Source: Bacillota bacterium (GTDB taxonomy: Bacteria; Bacillota; Clostridia; Acetivibrionales; DSM-1351). From it: a stretch of DNA of 17,503 nt. A program made the position numbers and the translations under genes. Location of the stretch: assembly GCA_023397905.1 (NCBI GenBank), contig JAEWSZ010000112.1:1-17503 (forward strand). The letters are read 5' to 3'. Under the pieces are notes generated by a model. The model had not been told where the DNA came from, did not search any database, and saw nothing but the letters and a program-made list of their open reading frames with translations. Below are positions 1-8,077 of the stretch, in pieces; position 1 is the stretch's first letter; every line of letters begins with the position of its first letter.

Positions 1-3000
1 TATTCCCGGTTTTCTCTGCCCTTTCGGTAACCTGTCCCATGCTGTCGTAAGTATACTGGGTTTCCGTCCCATTGGGAAGCTTTTTGGTTTTCAGCCTGTC
101 TAATGTGTCATATGTATATGTTGTGGCTTTATTGTCCGCATCCGTCACTTTTGCCAGATTTCCGGCTGTATCATATTCATACTGGACTTTTCCGCCGCCC
201 GGATATGTTATGCTCTGCTTCTGCCCATCTTTTGTCCAGGTGTATTTTACTTCTCTGCTTTTATAGTCCTTGACGGAGGTTGTACGTCCCAATGCGTCAT
301 ATGCAAAGGCTGTGGTCCCGTTCCAATCCTTTATGGTCTGCAATAGGTTTGATTTATCATAGGTAAAGTTTACTGCCCTGTTATCGCTGAAGGTTATCTT
401 TGCCACATTTCCAAGTCCGTCGTATTCATATTTTGTGGCCTTTCCGTCTTTATCGGTTTTTTCAGCCACCTGTCCGTTTTTATCGTATTCATATTGAACT
501 GCTTTACCGGCGGCATCTGTCATTTTTGTAAGCAGCCCGGTTTTATCATACTGGTATTTCGTTGTCTGGTTTTTAGTGCCGTCTTTGCTGAGCCTGTTTG
601 TTTCCTCAAGATTGCCCAGCTTGTCATAGCTGTTTTTCGTCACCTGCCCCAGGGCGTTGGTTACCTGCGTCAGCTGGTTCAGGGCATTGTACTGATAGCC
701 TGTGGTATTTCCTTTGGCATCCTTCGATTCAAGTGTATTGCCGTTGGCGTCGTATTTGTATGCGGTTGTGTTCCCTTTGGCATCCTTTATTTCCGTGAGA
801 CGGTTCAGGCTGTCATAGGTGTAGGCTGTGGTGTTGTTCAGGGCATCTGTTATTTTCTCCAGGTTGCCGTTTTTGTCGTAGCTCCACTGGGTTACATTCC
901 CTCTTGGGTCTGTGGCTTTGGTCCTGTTGCCCACAGCATCATACTCATATTCGGTCTTGTTCCCGTTGGCATCGGTATAGGTTCTGAGCAGGCCAAGGGT
1001 ATTGTATTCATTTTTTGTGGTGTTTCCCAGGGCGTCGGTTACTGCGGTCAGCCTTCCGTTCTTATCATAGGTATAGCCTGTGGCATTGCCCTTTGGATCG
1101 GTCTCCTTTATCTTTTGCCCCAGCGCGTCATACTCATATTTCGTGGTATTGTTCAGGGCATCGGTCACGGCGGTCAGCCTGTTCGCCTTATCATAGGCAT
1201 ATTTTGTCGCATTGCCCTTTGGGTCTTTTTCCTCGGCCAGATTACCGTTTACATCATAGGTGTACAGGGTCTTGCCGCCGTTGGCATCGGTCACGGCTTT
1301 TGTCCTTCCGAAGGCGTCGTATTCATAGCCGGTTTTGCCGCCATCAGCCGCTGTGACGGTTTTGAGCATGCCCATCACGTCGTATTCATATTTTGTAATG
1401 TTGTTCAGGGCGTCGGTTATCTCTTCAAGCATGCCTGTCGTACCGCTGTATTTGTAAAGTACGGCATTCCCGTTTTTGTCGGTTTCCCTTGTCACCTGCC
1501 CGTCGGTATTGTATTCCGTTGTATATGTATTTCCCAGCGCATCCCTTACCGATTTTAACTTGCCGTCGGGGGTGTATTCATAGGTTTCCGCATTGCCCCT
1601 TGGATCGGTTAATTTTGTTACCCTGTTCAGTGAGTCGTATTCATAATTTGTGGTATTTCCGTTGGCATCGGTGGAGCTTCTGACGTTTCCTTTTTCGTCA
1701 TAGATTCTGGTCTCGGTGCTGCCGTCCGGTGCTGTTATTTTTGTAAGGCGTCCCTTTCCGTCATACTCGAAGCCGGTCTTGTTGCCCATGGGATCGGTAT
1801 ATGAAATCATATTGCCCTTCGGATCATATTCATATACCGTCTTGTTGCCCAGCGCATCGGTTTCCGAGGTCACTTCATTGAAGGCGTTATATGTATAGGT
1901 GGTTTTGTTTCCCGGTGCATCTGTGACCGAGGTTATGTTTCCATTGGCGTCGTAGGTATAATATGTTGAATTTCCGGCCTTGTCGGTCTGCGTCCCATAG
2001 GACTGCTTTGAATCCAACGTATAGTTTTTGCCGCTATCCGGGTCGGCTATGGCCGCGTAGGTTATGGGCAGACTTCCCCATGCCCATCTTCCCGCAACAA
2101 ATACCGCTATTTTATTCCACTCCTCATAGTCCGTACCGGTTTTGTTCAGGGAGTAGTCATTGGTCTGCAGGTAATTTGTCCAGTTCTTCCTGTGTATTCT
2201 GGTGTGGAGCTCCAGGTACTCTCCCGGCTTTATTTCTATATCGTCTCTTGTGAAGCCGATGTTTGCCACACAGTTTGTCTTAAGGTTGTCATCCCCTATT
2301 TCGGTAAAGCTGCAGGTGATGTCGCCTTTTGCGACAGTGGTCTGGAATTTGCCGCCTATGGCAGCCCAATCGGCCTCAAACACCTGCTCGTCCTCTCCGT
2401 CGGCAGTGTAGAAATATTTTATATTTATGTCGGACAGTTTTAAGGTGTCGGATCCGGTGTTGTATATTCTGAACCGCGGGGCCAGGAAATTGATCTTGTT
2501 TTCGGTTTTGGTATTGAACATCTCCGCCCTGACCGGAGTATATGTGGTGTCGGCATAGTCTATGTGCTCTTCGCTGTCATCCGGTTCTTCCTCTACCGGC
2601 GTTATGTCCTTGCCCCATACTTTTTCACCTTTTATAAAAATATCGACTTTATCCCAGTCCTTGAAGCTTTCCGACGGGTTTATGGAATAGTCGTTGGTTA
2701 TGTCATAGTTTGACCAGTCGTTTTTGGCTATCCTGATATGGATATCCAGCTTTTCTCCGATGTTGATATAGCCTGAACCGGGCTTGAAACCCACCTCCAA
2801 ATAGGTGTCGGCTCCCTCAAAGCCTTCCTCGGGCTTTTTGAAGGTTCCCGTTATGTTCTGGGGCCCTGCGCTGGACCAGTCACACCAGAAGTTCTGGGGC
2901 TTGTCGTCGTCTGCGGTGTAATAGTAGCGTATTTTAATATCTTCCAGCTTTACCATGTTCTTTCCGGTGTTTATGAGCCTCATCATTGGATGTATGGTGT

Positions 3001-5539
3001 TGGTGCTGTTTCCGCTGTTGCCGGTATTGTACATCTGGAGCTTCAGCTTGTTGTTGCCTGACGGTGTAATATCGTCTTCTCCGTTTCCGGTTCCGCCGCT
3101 GTTGTTCCCGCCCCCATTGCCGCCTCCGTTATTACCTCCGTTGTTACTGCCGCCATTATTGCCGTCACCGGAACCGCTGTTTCCATCCGCCGGAGTTCCG
3201 CTGCCTGCCGAGCCTTTTCCCCACACAAGGCCGCCTTTATAATACATATCCACCTTGTCAAAGCTTGAGAATGCGGAAGACAGGTTCTGTGAATAGTCAT
3301 TTCCCGGAGTAAAATTGCTCCAGTCGTTTTTGGCTATTCTGACATGCAGCTCAACTTCTTTTCCGGCCGTTATCTTTCCCGCTGCGGATTTAAAGCCCAA
3401 TTCAAGGTAATAATCCGCGCCTTCAAAGGGAGCATCCAATTTTACAAATTTTCCGGTCACATTCTGAGAGCCTGCGCTGGACCAGTCGCACCAAAAGTTT
3501 TGCGGCTTCTCGCCGTCAATGGTGTAGTAATATCTCAGTGTTATATCCGATAATGCTATATCGTTTTTCCCTGTGTTTTTTATTCTGAACTGGGGATACA
3601 AGGTGTTGTTTGTGGTTGCTCCCGTGGCAGTATTCATATTGTGGGTATCCAGCTCCAGTCCGTTTGACTGGGAAGCTCCCGAAGCAGCCAGCGTGAGCAG
3701 CCCCGGTATCTCATTGTTGTCCGCGGAAGCCACCAGCATTCTGCTGTCTTCCGGTGTACCGGCAGAAGAGGTCTTGGATGCATTTCCGCTGTCCTTGTAA
3801 TAATATTTCACCGTTCCGTCGGAATACTGCTCAGATGCCAGCCTGTAATCCTGGGTATAGCTGTACACTACCTTATTTCCGTTTGGTTCGGTTCCGGTTA
3901 TTTTCCTGTTCTGGTCGTCATAGCTGTATTGATAGGTTCCCAGGTTCCGGACAGTTTTTTTGACCACCCTGTCCGAGCTGTCGTACTCCACACTTACCAG
4001 GGTTATTTTCCCAGCGCTTACCACCTTTGTGAGCCTGTTCATTGAATCGTACTGGTATGTGGATATACTTCCGTTTACATCGGTAAAGCTGCTTACCAGC
4101 CCGTTGGAATAACCATAGCTTACGGTCCTTCCCACATTGTCCGCAACGCCGCTTATGGTTCCGTCGGCATTATATGAGAAGGTCAGGTAGCCGCTGTCAT
4201 TTACAACCTTTGTGAGCACGTCTCCCGTATATGTGAGCGTCAGCGTGTTCCCGTTCAGGTCTTTTACTTCCGCAAGCTTTCCGTCCTTTGAAAAATTGAA
4301 GTTCCTGCTGCCGTCTATTGTGAGGGTATAGCTTCCGTCACTGTTTTTTACAAGCTTTCTGGAAAGTCCCTCGGCGGTTTTATAGCTTCCGTCGCTGTTC
4401 TTTATATAATATTCCGCATGTCCGTCCTCGAACAGTATAGCCACGGCCTTATCCATATCCTGAAGGTAATATGTATAGGTGTTGGACCAGTTTATGCCGA
4501 ATTCGTTATAGCTGTAGCTCATGGAATTGTACATTCTGTTGAAGAAAAGAGAATCATAGCCGTCTATGGATATATCGGGATTGGCATAGAAGTTGTTCCC
4601 CATGGTCAGGTTTGAAGGATTTGCAGAGGTTATTCTCTGGAGCTGGTCTATTATTCCCAGGTGCTGTTTTTGAGAATCCGAGCTCTTTGAAAGATCCTGG
4701 GCTACGGTTTTAGACGGATTTATTACAAGAATGTTGGTGTCCACCAGCTTACCGTCATTGCTGTAGTCCTGGGGTATGTTGTTGTCGCTTATTATGTCCG
4801 GAGCCTTTGTGTAATCTCCGTAATACAGCGCCGCCAGGTATTTTACACGGTCGGCCACTCTGAAAACATGCCTTACTGCAGTTATGCTTTTTGCCACATT
4901 TCCCGAAGAACCGTTTATGTTGGCTTTAATGCTGTAGAGACTGTATTTTGCCATGGAGAGGTCAGCGTACCATGTGTTTTTGTCCACGGTGGCTGTTATT
5001 GTCGTTGCCGCTTTACCGTCTACCGAGATATCCAGCTTTACACTGCTGATACCCTGATTTTCACCGCCCTTGCCGAATACCTTGAAGGTATTTCCGTAGG
5101 CGTTGGGAGTTATGCCTATATCCTTCCCGTTTGCATTGAGGACGGTTACGTCTGTAACTGACTTGTATTTTTTGTATACCTCTTCCTGAGGTTCCACCAC
5201 AATGGTATATGTACCGTCTTTCACAGCCTTTCCGCTGCTGTCCTTTCCGTCCCATTCCACATGGTGCGTCCTGTACTTGCCCTCATACTTCCGGCCTTTT
5301 GCAATATAATCAATCACGTTATTGCCGTTCATCACCATGATATCCGCAACATGGTCTATTTCAAAATTCCAGGATATATCCGTCTTCTCCCCAACCGACG
5401 GGTCAAAGAGCTGCGGCTCGGCCTTGATGAATTTCTTTGGGTCTTCTGCCGCGAAAACGGAGTTGTTGAAGGGTATTGCGGTAAAGAGTATTGCCATACA
5501 AACAAGTATGCTCAGCGTTTTTAACAAAATTTTTTTCAT
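1..5539 (-). CDS. Secreted RHS/YD-repeat protein with three CBM3 cellulose-binding modules (3' end outside window)
   Basis: Reading from the ATG at 5539 down to base 2 gives 1846 codons with no stop, so the gene continues past the window edge. Visible layout: signal peptide about 1-30, with a basic start, a hydrophobic core and a likely cut after VFA; FlgD-like Ig domain about 42-123 (WDGKDSSGKAVKDGTY at 96-111); RHS N-terminal (DUF6531-like) segment about 315-420 with FFNRMYNS; first YD-repeat block about 430-580; CBM3 modules at about 627-775, 829-977 and 1004-1155; then about 31 YD repeats of 21 residues (pattern TDxxGNxTxYxYDxxGxL) from 1186 to the edge. CBM3 modules bind crystalline cellulose in cellulosome scaffolds. 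RHS repeats build a hollow shell around a C-terminal cargo, as in Tc toxins, and Bacillus WapA is a secreted Gram-positive relative. From this I infer a cell-surface or cellulose-bound RHS protein that may carry a C-terminal toxin. The C-terminus and any immunity gene are not visible, so a purely adhesive role is equally open. Confidence 0.93.
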   Translation of the reverse strand, partial: MKKILLKTLSILVCMAILFTAIPFNNSVFAAEDPKKFIKAEPQLFDPSVGEKTDISWNFEIDHVADIMVMNGNNVIDYIAKGRKYEGKYRTHHVEWDGKDSSGKAVKDGTYTIVVEPQEEVYKKYKSVTDVTVLNANGKDIGITPNAYGNTFKVFGKGGENQGISSVKLDISVDGKAATTITATVDKNTWYADLSMAKYSLYSIKANINGSSGNVAKSITAVRHVFRVADRVKYLAALYYGDYTKAPDIISDNNIPQDYSNDGKLVDTNILVINPSKTVAQDLSKSSDSQKQHLGIIDQLQRITSANPSNLTMGNNFYANPDISIDGYDSLFFNRMYNSMSYSYNEFGINWSNTYTYYLQDMDKAVAILFEDGHAEYYIKNSDGSYKTAEGLSRKLVKNSDGSYTLTIDGSRNFNFSKDGKLAEVKDLNGNTLTLTYTGDVLTKVVNDSGYLTFSYNADGTISGVADNVGRTVSYGYSNGLVSSFTDVNGSISTYQYDSMNRLTKVVSAGKITLVSVEYDSSDRVVKKTVRNLGTYQYSYDDQNRKITGTEPNGNKVVYSYTQDYRLASEQYSDGTVKYYYKDSGNASKTSSAGTPEDSRMLVASADNNEIPGLLTLAASGASQSNGLELDTHNMNTATGATTNNTLYPQFRIKNTGKNDIALSDITLRYYYTIDGEKPQNFWCDWSSAGSQNVTGKFVKLDAPFEGADYYLELGFKSAAGKITAGKEVELHVRIAKNDWSNFTPGNDYSQNLSSAFSSFDKVDMYYKGGLVWGKGSAGSGTPADGNSGSGDGNNGGSNNGGNNGGGNGGGNNSGGTGNGEDDITPSGNNKLKLQMYNTGNSGNSTNTIHPMMRLINTGKNMVKLEDIKIRYYYTADDDKPQNFWCDWSSAGPQNITGTFKKPEEGFEGADTYLEVGFKPGSGYINIGEKLDIHIRIAKNDWSNYDITNDYSINPSESFKDWDKVDIFIKGEKVWGKDITPVEEEPDDSEEHIDYADTTYTPVRAEMFNTKTENKINFLAPRFRIYNTGSDTLKLSDINIKYFYTADGEDEQVFEADWAAIGGKFQTTVAKGDITCSFTEIGDDNLKTNCVANIGFTRDDIEIKPGEYLELHTRIHRKNWTNYLQTNDYSLNKTGTDYEEWNKIAVFVAGRWAWGSLPITYAAIADPDSGKNYTLDSKQSYGTQTDKAGNSTYYTYDANGNITSVTDAPGNKTTYTYNAFNEVTSETDALGNKTVYEYDPKGNMISYTDPMGNKTGFEYDGKGRLTKITAPDGSTETRIYDEKGNVRSSTDANGNTTNYEYDSLNRVTKLTDPRGNAETYEYTPDGKLKSVRDALGNTYTTEYNTDGQVTRETDKNGNAVLYKYSGTTGMLEEITDALNNITKYEYDVMGMLKTVTAADGGKTGYEYDAFGRTKAVTDANGGKTLYTYDVNGNLAEEKDPKGNATKYAYDKANRLTAVTDALNNTTKYEYDALGQKIKETDPKGNATGYTYDKNGRLTAVTDALGNTTKNEYNTLGLLRTYTDANGNKTEYEYDAVGNRTKATDPRGNVTQWSYDKNGNLEKITDALNNTTAYTYDSLNRLTEIKDAKGNTTAYKYDANGNTLESKDAKGNTTGYQYNALNQLTQVTNALGQVTKNSYDKLGNLEETNRLSKDGTKNQTTKYQYDKTGLLTKMTDAAGKAVQYEYDKNGQVAEKTDKDGKATKYEYDGLGNVAKITFSDNRAVNFTYDKSNLLQTIKDWNGTTAFAYDALGRTTSVKDYKSREVKYTWTKDGQKQSITYPGGGKVQYEYDTAGNLAKVTDADNKATTYTYDTLDRLKTKKLPNGTETQYTYDSMGQVTERAEKTGN
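2..1984 (-). repeat. Tandem array of about 31 YD repeats (about 63-nt unit)
   Basis: The coding sequence for residues 1186-1846 consists of units of about 63 nt, each encoding 21 residues of the form TDxxGNxTxYxYDxxGxLxxV. I counted 31 units. They are diverged at DNA level, though some neighbouring units are close (for example those encoding DALNNTTKYEYD and DALGNTTKNEYN). One unit near 560-610 carries an extra stretch of about 10 residues (NRLSKDGTKNQT), which breaks the regular period. The array continues past the window edge. This is part of the RHS gene, not a separate element. Confidence 0.88.
3062..3214 (-). repeat. Low-complexity Gly/Asn/Ser-rich linker between CBM3 modules 1 and 2
   Basis: Residues about 776-826 of the RHS protein are almost entirely Gly, Asn and Ser, with runs such as NNGGNNGGGNGGG. 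The DNA is correspondingly repetitive (GCC, GTT and CCG/TCC triplets on the plus strand). It sits exactly between the VWGK end of the first CBM3 module and the start of the second, so I read it as a flexible inter-module linker. It is unlike the Pro/Thr-rich linkers typical of cellulosomal proteins. The linker between modules 2 and 3 (about 978-1003) is different again: short and acidic (EEEPDDSEE). Confidence 0.85.
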
Positions 5540-5545
5540 TGTAAA

Positions 5546-5551
5546 TCCTCC
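5546..5551 (-). promoter_or_regulatory. Ribosome-binding site of the RHS gene
   Basis: On the minus strand GGAGGA lies 6 nt upstream of the ATG at 5539. This near-perfect Shine-Dalgarno sequence at good spacing fixes the start, and the residues that follow form a typical signal peptide. Confidence 0.85.
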
Positions 5552-5620
5552 ATGGCAAAGATAGAATGTATTAAATGTATTATTATGTGAATATCCTTAA
5601 AAATTACCAGTATATACATG

Positions 5621-5648
5621 TTTTCGGCATATTTGCCCTGCATATTTA
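5621..5648 (-). promoter_or_regulatory. Possible sigma-D (sigma-28)-type promoter for the RHS gene
   Basis: On the minus strand TAAA (5645-5648) is followed after 16 nt by GCCGAAAA (5621-5628). The known sigma-D consensus is TAAA, about 15 nt, GCCGATAT. The match is good in the -35 and in the first five bases of the -10, with one extra spacer base. Transcription would begin near 5614, giving a leader of about 75 nt. A competing sigma-A-like -10, TATACT (minus strand, 5609-5614), has no convincing -35. The call is weak because such short matches arise by chance in AT-rich DNA. Confidence 0.25.
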
Positions 5649-5698
5649 TACTTTTTTTGAAGTTCATTTCTTCTTTCAGGATTATTTACATTGAGGTA

Positions 5699-5707
5699 TG
5701 TTATAAT
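5699..5707 (+). promoter_or_regulatory. Extended -10 promoter for glgB
   Basis: The sequence TGTTATAAT matches the extended -10 consensus TGnTATAAT exactly. No good -35 lies at normal spacing, as is usual for extended -10 promoters; the TTTACA at 5685-5690 is only 11 nt away. Transcription would start near 5714, leaving a leader of about 84 nt before the preferred glgB start at 5798. It is the only strong plus-strand promoter candidate in the divergent gap. Confidence 0.55.
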
Positions 5708-5797
5708 GATAACTATAGCTGCCAATGATGCAAAACCTTCTGAGCGGCTGAAAAATTCCATTTAACAGCGCGCCAACCTATGGCTGTGAGGTGTCAT

Positions 5798-8053
5798 ATG
5801 CAGAACGTGGATAATGATATTATTTCAAGTATAATAAACGGTGAATGCAAGGATCCCCATATATTTCTCGGAATGCATGAGGTGGACTCCGGCACGGAAC
5901 AAAAAAGCATTGCCGTCAGGGCATATCACCCCACAGCAAAGCTCATTGAGCTCATTGATGCGGCAGACGGCTCCTCCTACCCTTTAACAGCAAAATATGG
6001 CCATGGAATTTATGAAATACTATTTCCGGACAGGCCGGAATTATTCGAATACAGGCTTAAAATAACCGACAATTACGGCAACAGCTATATAACCTCTGAT
6101 CCATACAGCTTCCCGCCTGTTATTTCGGAATATGATATTTACCTTTACAGCCAGGGCAACCACCACAAAATATATGAAAAGCTCGGCGCTCATCCAATGA
6201 CCATAGACGGGGCGGAAGGAACCCTGTTTTCAGTCTGGGCACCCTGTGCCGCAAGAGTGAGCGTTGTGGGCAGCTTCAACCAATGGGACGGCCGCAGGCA
6301 TCAGATGAGGCTGCTTGCCCGGTCCGGCATATGGGAATTGTTTATTCCCCTGGCCGCAGCCGGAGATATGTATAAATATGAGATAAAGACCCAGTCCGGC
6401 CAGATCATTGCCAAAGCGGACCCCTATGCCTTTTATGCCGAAAAACGGCCGTCCAAAGCCTCTATTGTTCAAAATATGGAGGCTTATCCGTGGGAGGACC
6501 GTGACTGGCTGGAATTCAGGGAGGCGGCGGACGTCTTTACCTCACCCATATCGATTTATGAGCTGCACCCGGGAACCTGGTCCACCTCCGCCGAACCGCA
6601 GGAAAATGGAGACATATTTCTGAACTACAGGGCCATAGCCGACAGGCTGGTCCCATATATAAAATACATGGGCTACACCCATATTGAACTGCTTCCCGTT
6701 GCCGAACACCCTTTTGATGGTTCCTGGGGCTACCAGGTCACCGGCTATTATGCCATAACCAGCCGGTACGGCACTCCTCAGGATTTCATGTACCTGGTTG
6801 ACCAATGCCATCAGAACGGCATCGGCGTTATTCTGGATTGGGTGCCCGCACATTTCCCCAAGGATGCCCATGGCCTGGCCCGTTTTGACGGAACGGCGCT
6901 CTATGAGCATGCCGACCCGGGACAGGGCGAACATCCGGAATGGGGTACGCTGGTATTCAACCACGGCAGGAATGAAGTCAGGAATTTCCTTGTTTCAAAC
7001 GCCGTATTCTGGTTTGAAAAATATCATATAGACGGCTTAAGAGTGGACGCGGTGGCTTCCATGATATATTTGGACTATGCCAGAAAGCCCGGCCAGTGGG
7101 TCCCCAACAAATACGGCGGCAATATGAATCTGGAGTCCGTAGATTTTCTCAAACAATTGAACACCACTGTTTTCAGTTATTTTAAGGGAATAATGATGAT
7201 CGCGGAGGAGTCCTCCTCCTGGCCGATGATAACCAAGCCGCCATATATGGGCGGACTGGGCTTTACTTTTAAATGGAATATGGGCTGGATGAACGACTTC
7301 CTCAAATATGTGGGTATGGACCCCATATACAGGAAATACCACCAGAACCTGATCACCTTCTCCATCATGTACTCTTTCAGCGAAAACTATGTCCTGGCGC
7401 TGTCACACGATGAAGTGGTCCACGGCAAACATTCCATGCTCGACAAAATGCCCGGCGACTACCGGCAGAAGTTTGCCGGCTTGAGAGTGACCTATGGGTA
7501 TACTTACGGCCATCCGGGGAAAAAGCTTTTATTTATGGGCAGCGAGTTCGGACAGTTCATTGAGTGGAATGACAGCAAAGGCCTTGACTGGCATCTGCTG
7601 GATTATGAAATGCATAAAAAAATGCAGACCTTCGTCCGCGATCTGAACACTTTATATACCAGTGAAAAAGCCCTGTACCAGATTGATTTCAGCCATACCG
7701 GTTTTGAATGGATAGACTGCAATGACAATGAGCACAGCGTTGTTTCTTTCATCCGCAGAGGAATGGACACGCATGATATGCTGATATTCGTATGCAATTT
7801 TACTCCCGCCGTAAATGACAACTATAGCATAGGAGCTCCTTTTGACCTGGATTATGAGCTTGTGCTGAACAGCAACAGCGAAAAATACGGCGGCTACGAA
7901 CCCGACCGGGAAAACGTGATTTTCAGCGCCGAATCCCAGCCCATGCATGGAAGGCCCTGCAGCCTGCGGCTCACAATACCTCCCCTCAGCGTTATGATAT
8001 TCAGGCCGCTGTTTAATCTTACGGATGAAAAGGGTGGGGATGACACCCCTTGA
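5798..8053 (+). CDS. glgB: 1,4-alpha-glucan (glycogen) branching enzyme
   Basis: GlgB cuts an alpha-1,4 glucan chain and rejoins it through an alpha-1,6 bond, forming branches in glycogen in the cytoplasm (EC 2.4.1.18). The protein has the long layout of the E. coli type: an N1 domain with DPHIFLGMH, a CBM48 (N2) domain containing FSVWAPCAARVSVVGSFNQWDG, then the GH13 barrel. Counting from an ATG at 5780, the catalytic residues are D423 (DGLRVDAVAS), E476 (IAEES) and D544 (LSHDEVVHG). Their spacing of 53 and 121 residues equals that of E. coli D405, E458 and D526. I prefer the start at 5798 (751 residues), because GAGGTG at 5788-5793 precedes it and nothing like a ribosome-binding site precedes 5780. 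The gene stands alone: no other glycogen gene is in the window and both neighbours are on the opposite strand. Confidence 0.96.
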   Translation: MQNVDNDIISSIINGECKDPHIFLGMHEVDSGTEQKSIAVRAYHPTAKLIELIDAADGSSYPLTAKYGHGIYEILFPDRPELFEYRLKITDNYGNSYITSDPYSFPPVISEYDIYLYSQGNHHKIYEKLGAHPMTIDGAEGTLFSVWAPCAARVSVVGSFNQWDGRRHQMRLLARSGIWELFIPLAAAGDMYKYEIKTQSGQIIAKADPYAFYAEKRPSKASIVQNMEAYPWEDRDWLEFREAADVFTSPISIYELHPGTWSTSAEPQENGDIFLNYRAIADRLVPYIKYMGYTHIELLPVAEHPFDGSWGYQVTGYYAITSRYGTPQDFMYLVDQCHQNGIGVILDWVPAHFPKDAHGLARFDGTALYEHADPGQGEHPEWGTLVFNHGRNEVRNFLVSNAVFWFEKYHIDGLRVDAVASMIYLDYARKPGQWVPNKYGGNMNLESVDFLKQLNTTVFSYFKGIMMIAEESSSWPMITKPPYMGGLGFTFKWNMGWMNDFLKYVGMDPIYRKYHQNLITFSIMYSFSENYVLALSHDEVVHGKHSMLDKMPGDYRQKFAGLRVTYGYTYGHPGKKLLFMGSEFGQFIEWNDSKGLDWHLLDYEMHKKMQTFVRDLNTLYTSEKALYQIDFSHTGFEWIDCNDNEHSVVSFIRRGMDTHDMLIFVCNFTPAVNDNYSIGAPFDLDYELVLNSNSEKYGGYEPDRENVIFSAESQPMHGRPCSLRLTIPPLSVMIFRPLFNLTDEKGGDDTP

Positions 8054-8077
8054 TTTCTTAACGTTTCAATTAGCTCA

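Noticed and set aside
494..1558. A 354-codon open frame on the plus strand
   Set aside because: It is the exact antisense of the YD-repeat coding frame. The repeats avoid codons that would give stops on the other strand. The predicted product is a Gly/Val/Phe/Ile-rich periodic sequence with no recognisable family.
1..1984. Regular short repeats that might suggest a CRISPR array
   Set aside because: The period of about 63 nt is coding, the units are diverged throughout, and there is no alternation of identical repeats with unique spacers.
5685..5707. TTTACA and TATAAT as a standard sigma-A promoter for glgB
   Set aside because: The spacer is only 11 nt, far from the usual 16-18. The extended -10 reading explains the site better.
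5780..5797. ATG at 5780 as the start of glgB
   Set aside because: No purine-rich ribosome-binding sequence precedes it, whereas GAGGTG precedes the in-frame ATG at 5798. The difference is six residues, so this is a preference and not proof.
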